This document shows, piece after piece, positions 14,970 to 15,109 of a stretch of DNA of 15,109 nt. This DNA is from Pseudorhodobacter antarcticus (GTDB taxonomy: Bacteria > Pseudomonadota > Alphaproteobacteria > Rhodobacterales > Rhodobacteraceae). The notes under the pieces are model-generated. The model was not told where the DNA came from. It made no database searches and saw nothing but the letters and a program-made list of their open reading frames with translations. The DNA is taken from assembly GCA_945860375.1 (NCBI GenBank), contig CAMAQR010000078.1:1-15109 (forward strand). The letters are read 5' to 3'. Numbering within the stretch: the stretch's first letter is position 1; every line of letters starts with the position of its first letter. The position numbers and the translations under genes were made by a program.

Positions 14970-15109
14970 CGTGATGCCGAAAGTGACGGTGTAGGGTGCC
15001 CGCTGTTGCATAGTCGTGTCCCATGTTTTAGGCTTCACCTTAGCACAAAGTGTCAAAAACTTCAGAAAAGAAAACCGTTCAGCTGTCCACAGGCCTACGA
15101 ATACCGACC

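Overview
The window looks like a chromosomal accessory region of a high-GC alphaproteobacterium, most likely of the Rhodobacteraceae/Roseobacter type. This rests on base composition, codon use and the mix of genes (peptide-type ABC transporter, PMH-like sulfatase, PhyH dioxygenase, NTF2-FMO fusion). It is an inference from gene content; no marker gene is present. No rRNA, tRNA, CRISPR array or complete insertion sequence was seen.

Left part (1-2460, + strand): remains of an amino-sugar operon (galactosamine/N-acetylgalactosamine/tagatose type). It holds the 3' part of a kbaZ/gatZ-like gene with an in-frame amber codon. Next comes a heavily decayed DeoR/AgaR-type repressor gene with one frameshift, three stops and no recognisable HTH. 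An apparently intact agaS (sugar isomerase/deaminase) follows, then the first ~35 codons of a ROK kinase. The ROK reading frame loses family similarity where the next block begins.

Middle and right part (2540-14666): a well-preserved block that reads as one catabolic/uptake module. A TTG-started PhyH-type Fe(II)/2-oxoglutarate dioxygenase gene and a flavin monooxygenase with an N-terminal NTF2/SnoaL-like domain are transcribed leftwards. They diverge from an AraC-family regulator gene across an 89-bp promoter region with a clean dyad. Next, also leftwards, is a complete peptide/opine-type ABC importer operon: binding protein, two permeases and a double ATPase, joined by 4-nt overlaps or a 4-bp gap. 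A 313-bp regulatory region separates it from a divergent, cytoplasmic sulfatase/phosphonate monoester hydrolase-like gene. That gene converges on a Gfo/Idh/MocA oxidoreductase gene.

Inferred working model: the AraC protein senses a small molecule, and the ABC system imports it. It may be a sulfate, phosphate or phosphonate ester, or an N-containing conjugate. The PMH-like hydrolase cleaves the ester inside the cell, and the FMO, PhyH and Gfo/Idh enzymes oxidise the product. The substrate cannot be read from the sequence. The hydrolase keeps the nucleophile and metal ligands but lacks two active-site residues of characterised PMH, which hints at a different substrate or chemistry.

Right edge (14667-15109): a mostly empty stretch with a small cysteine/histidine protein gene of a type often found in prophages and mobile regions.
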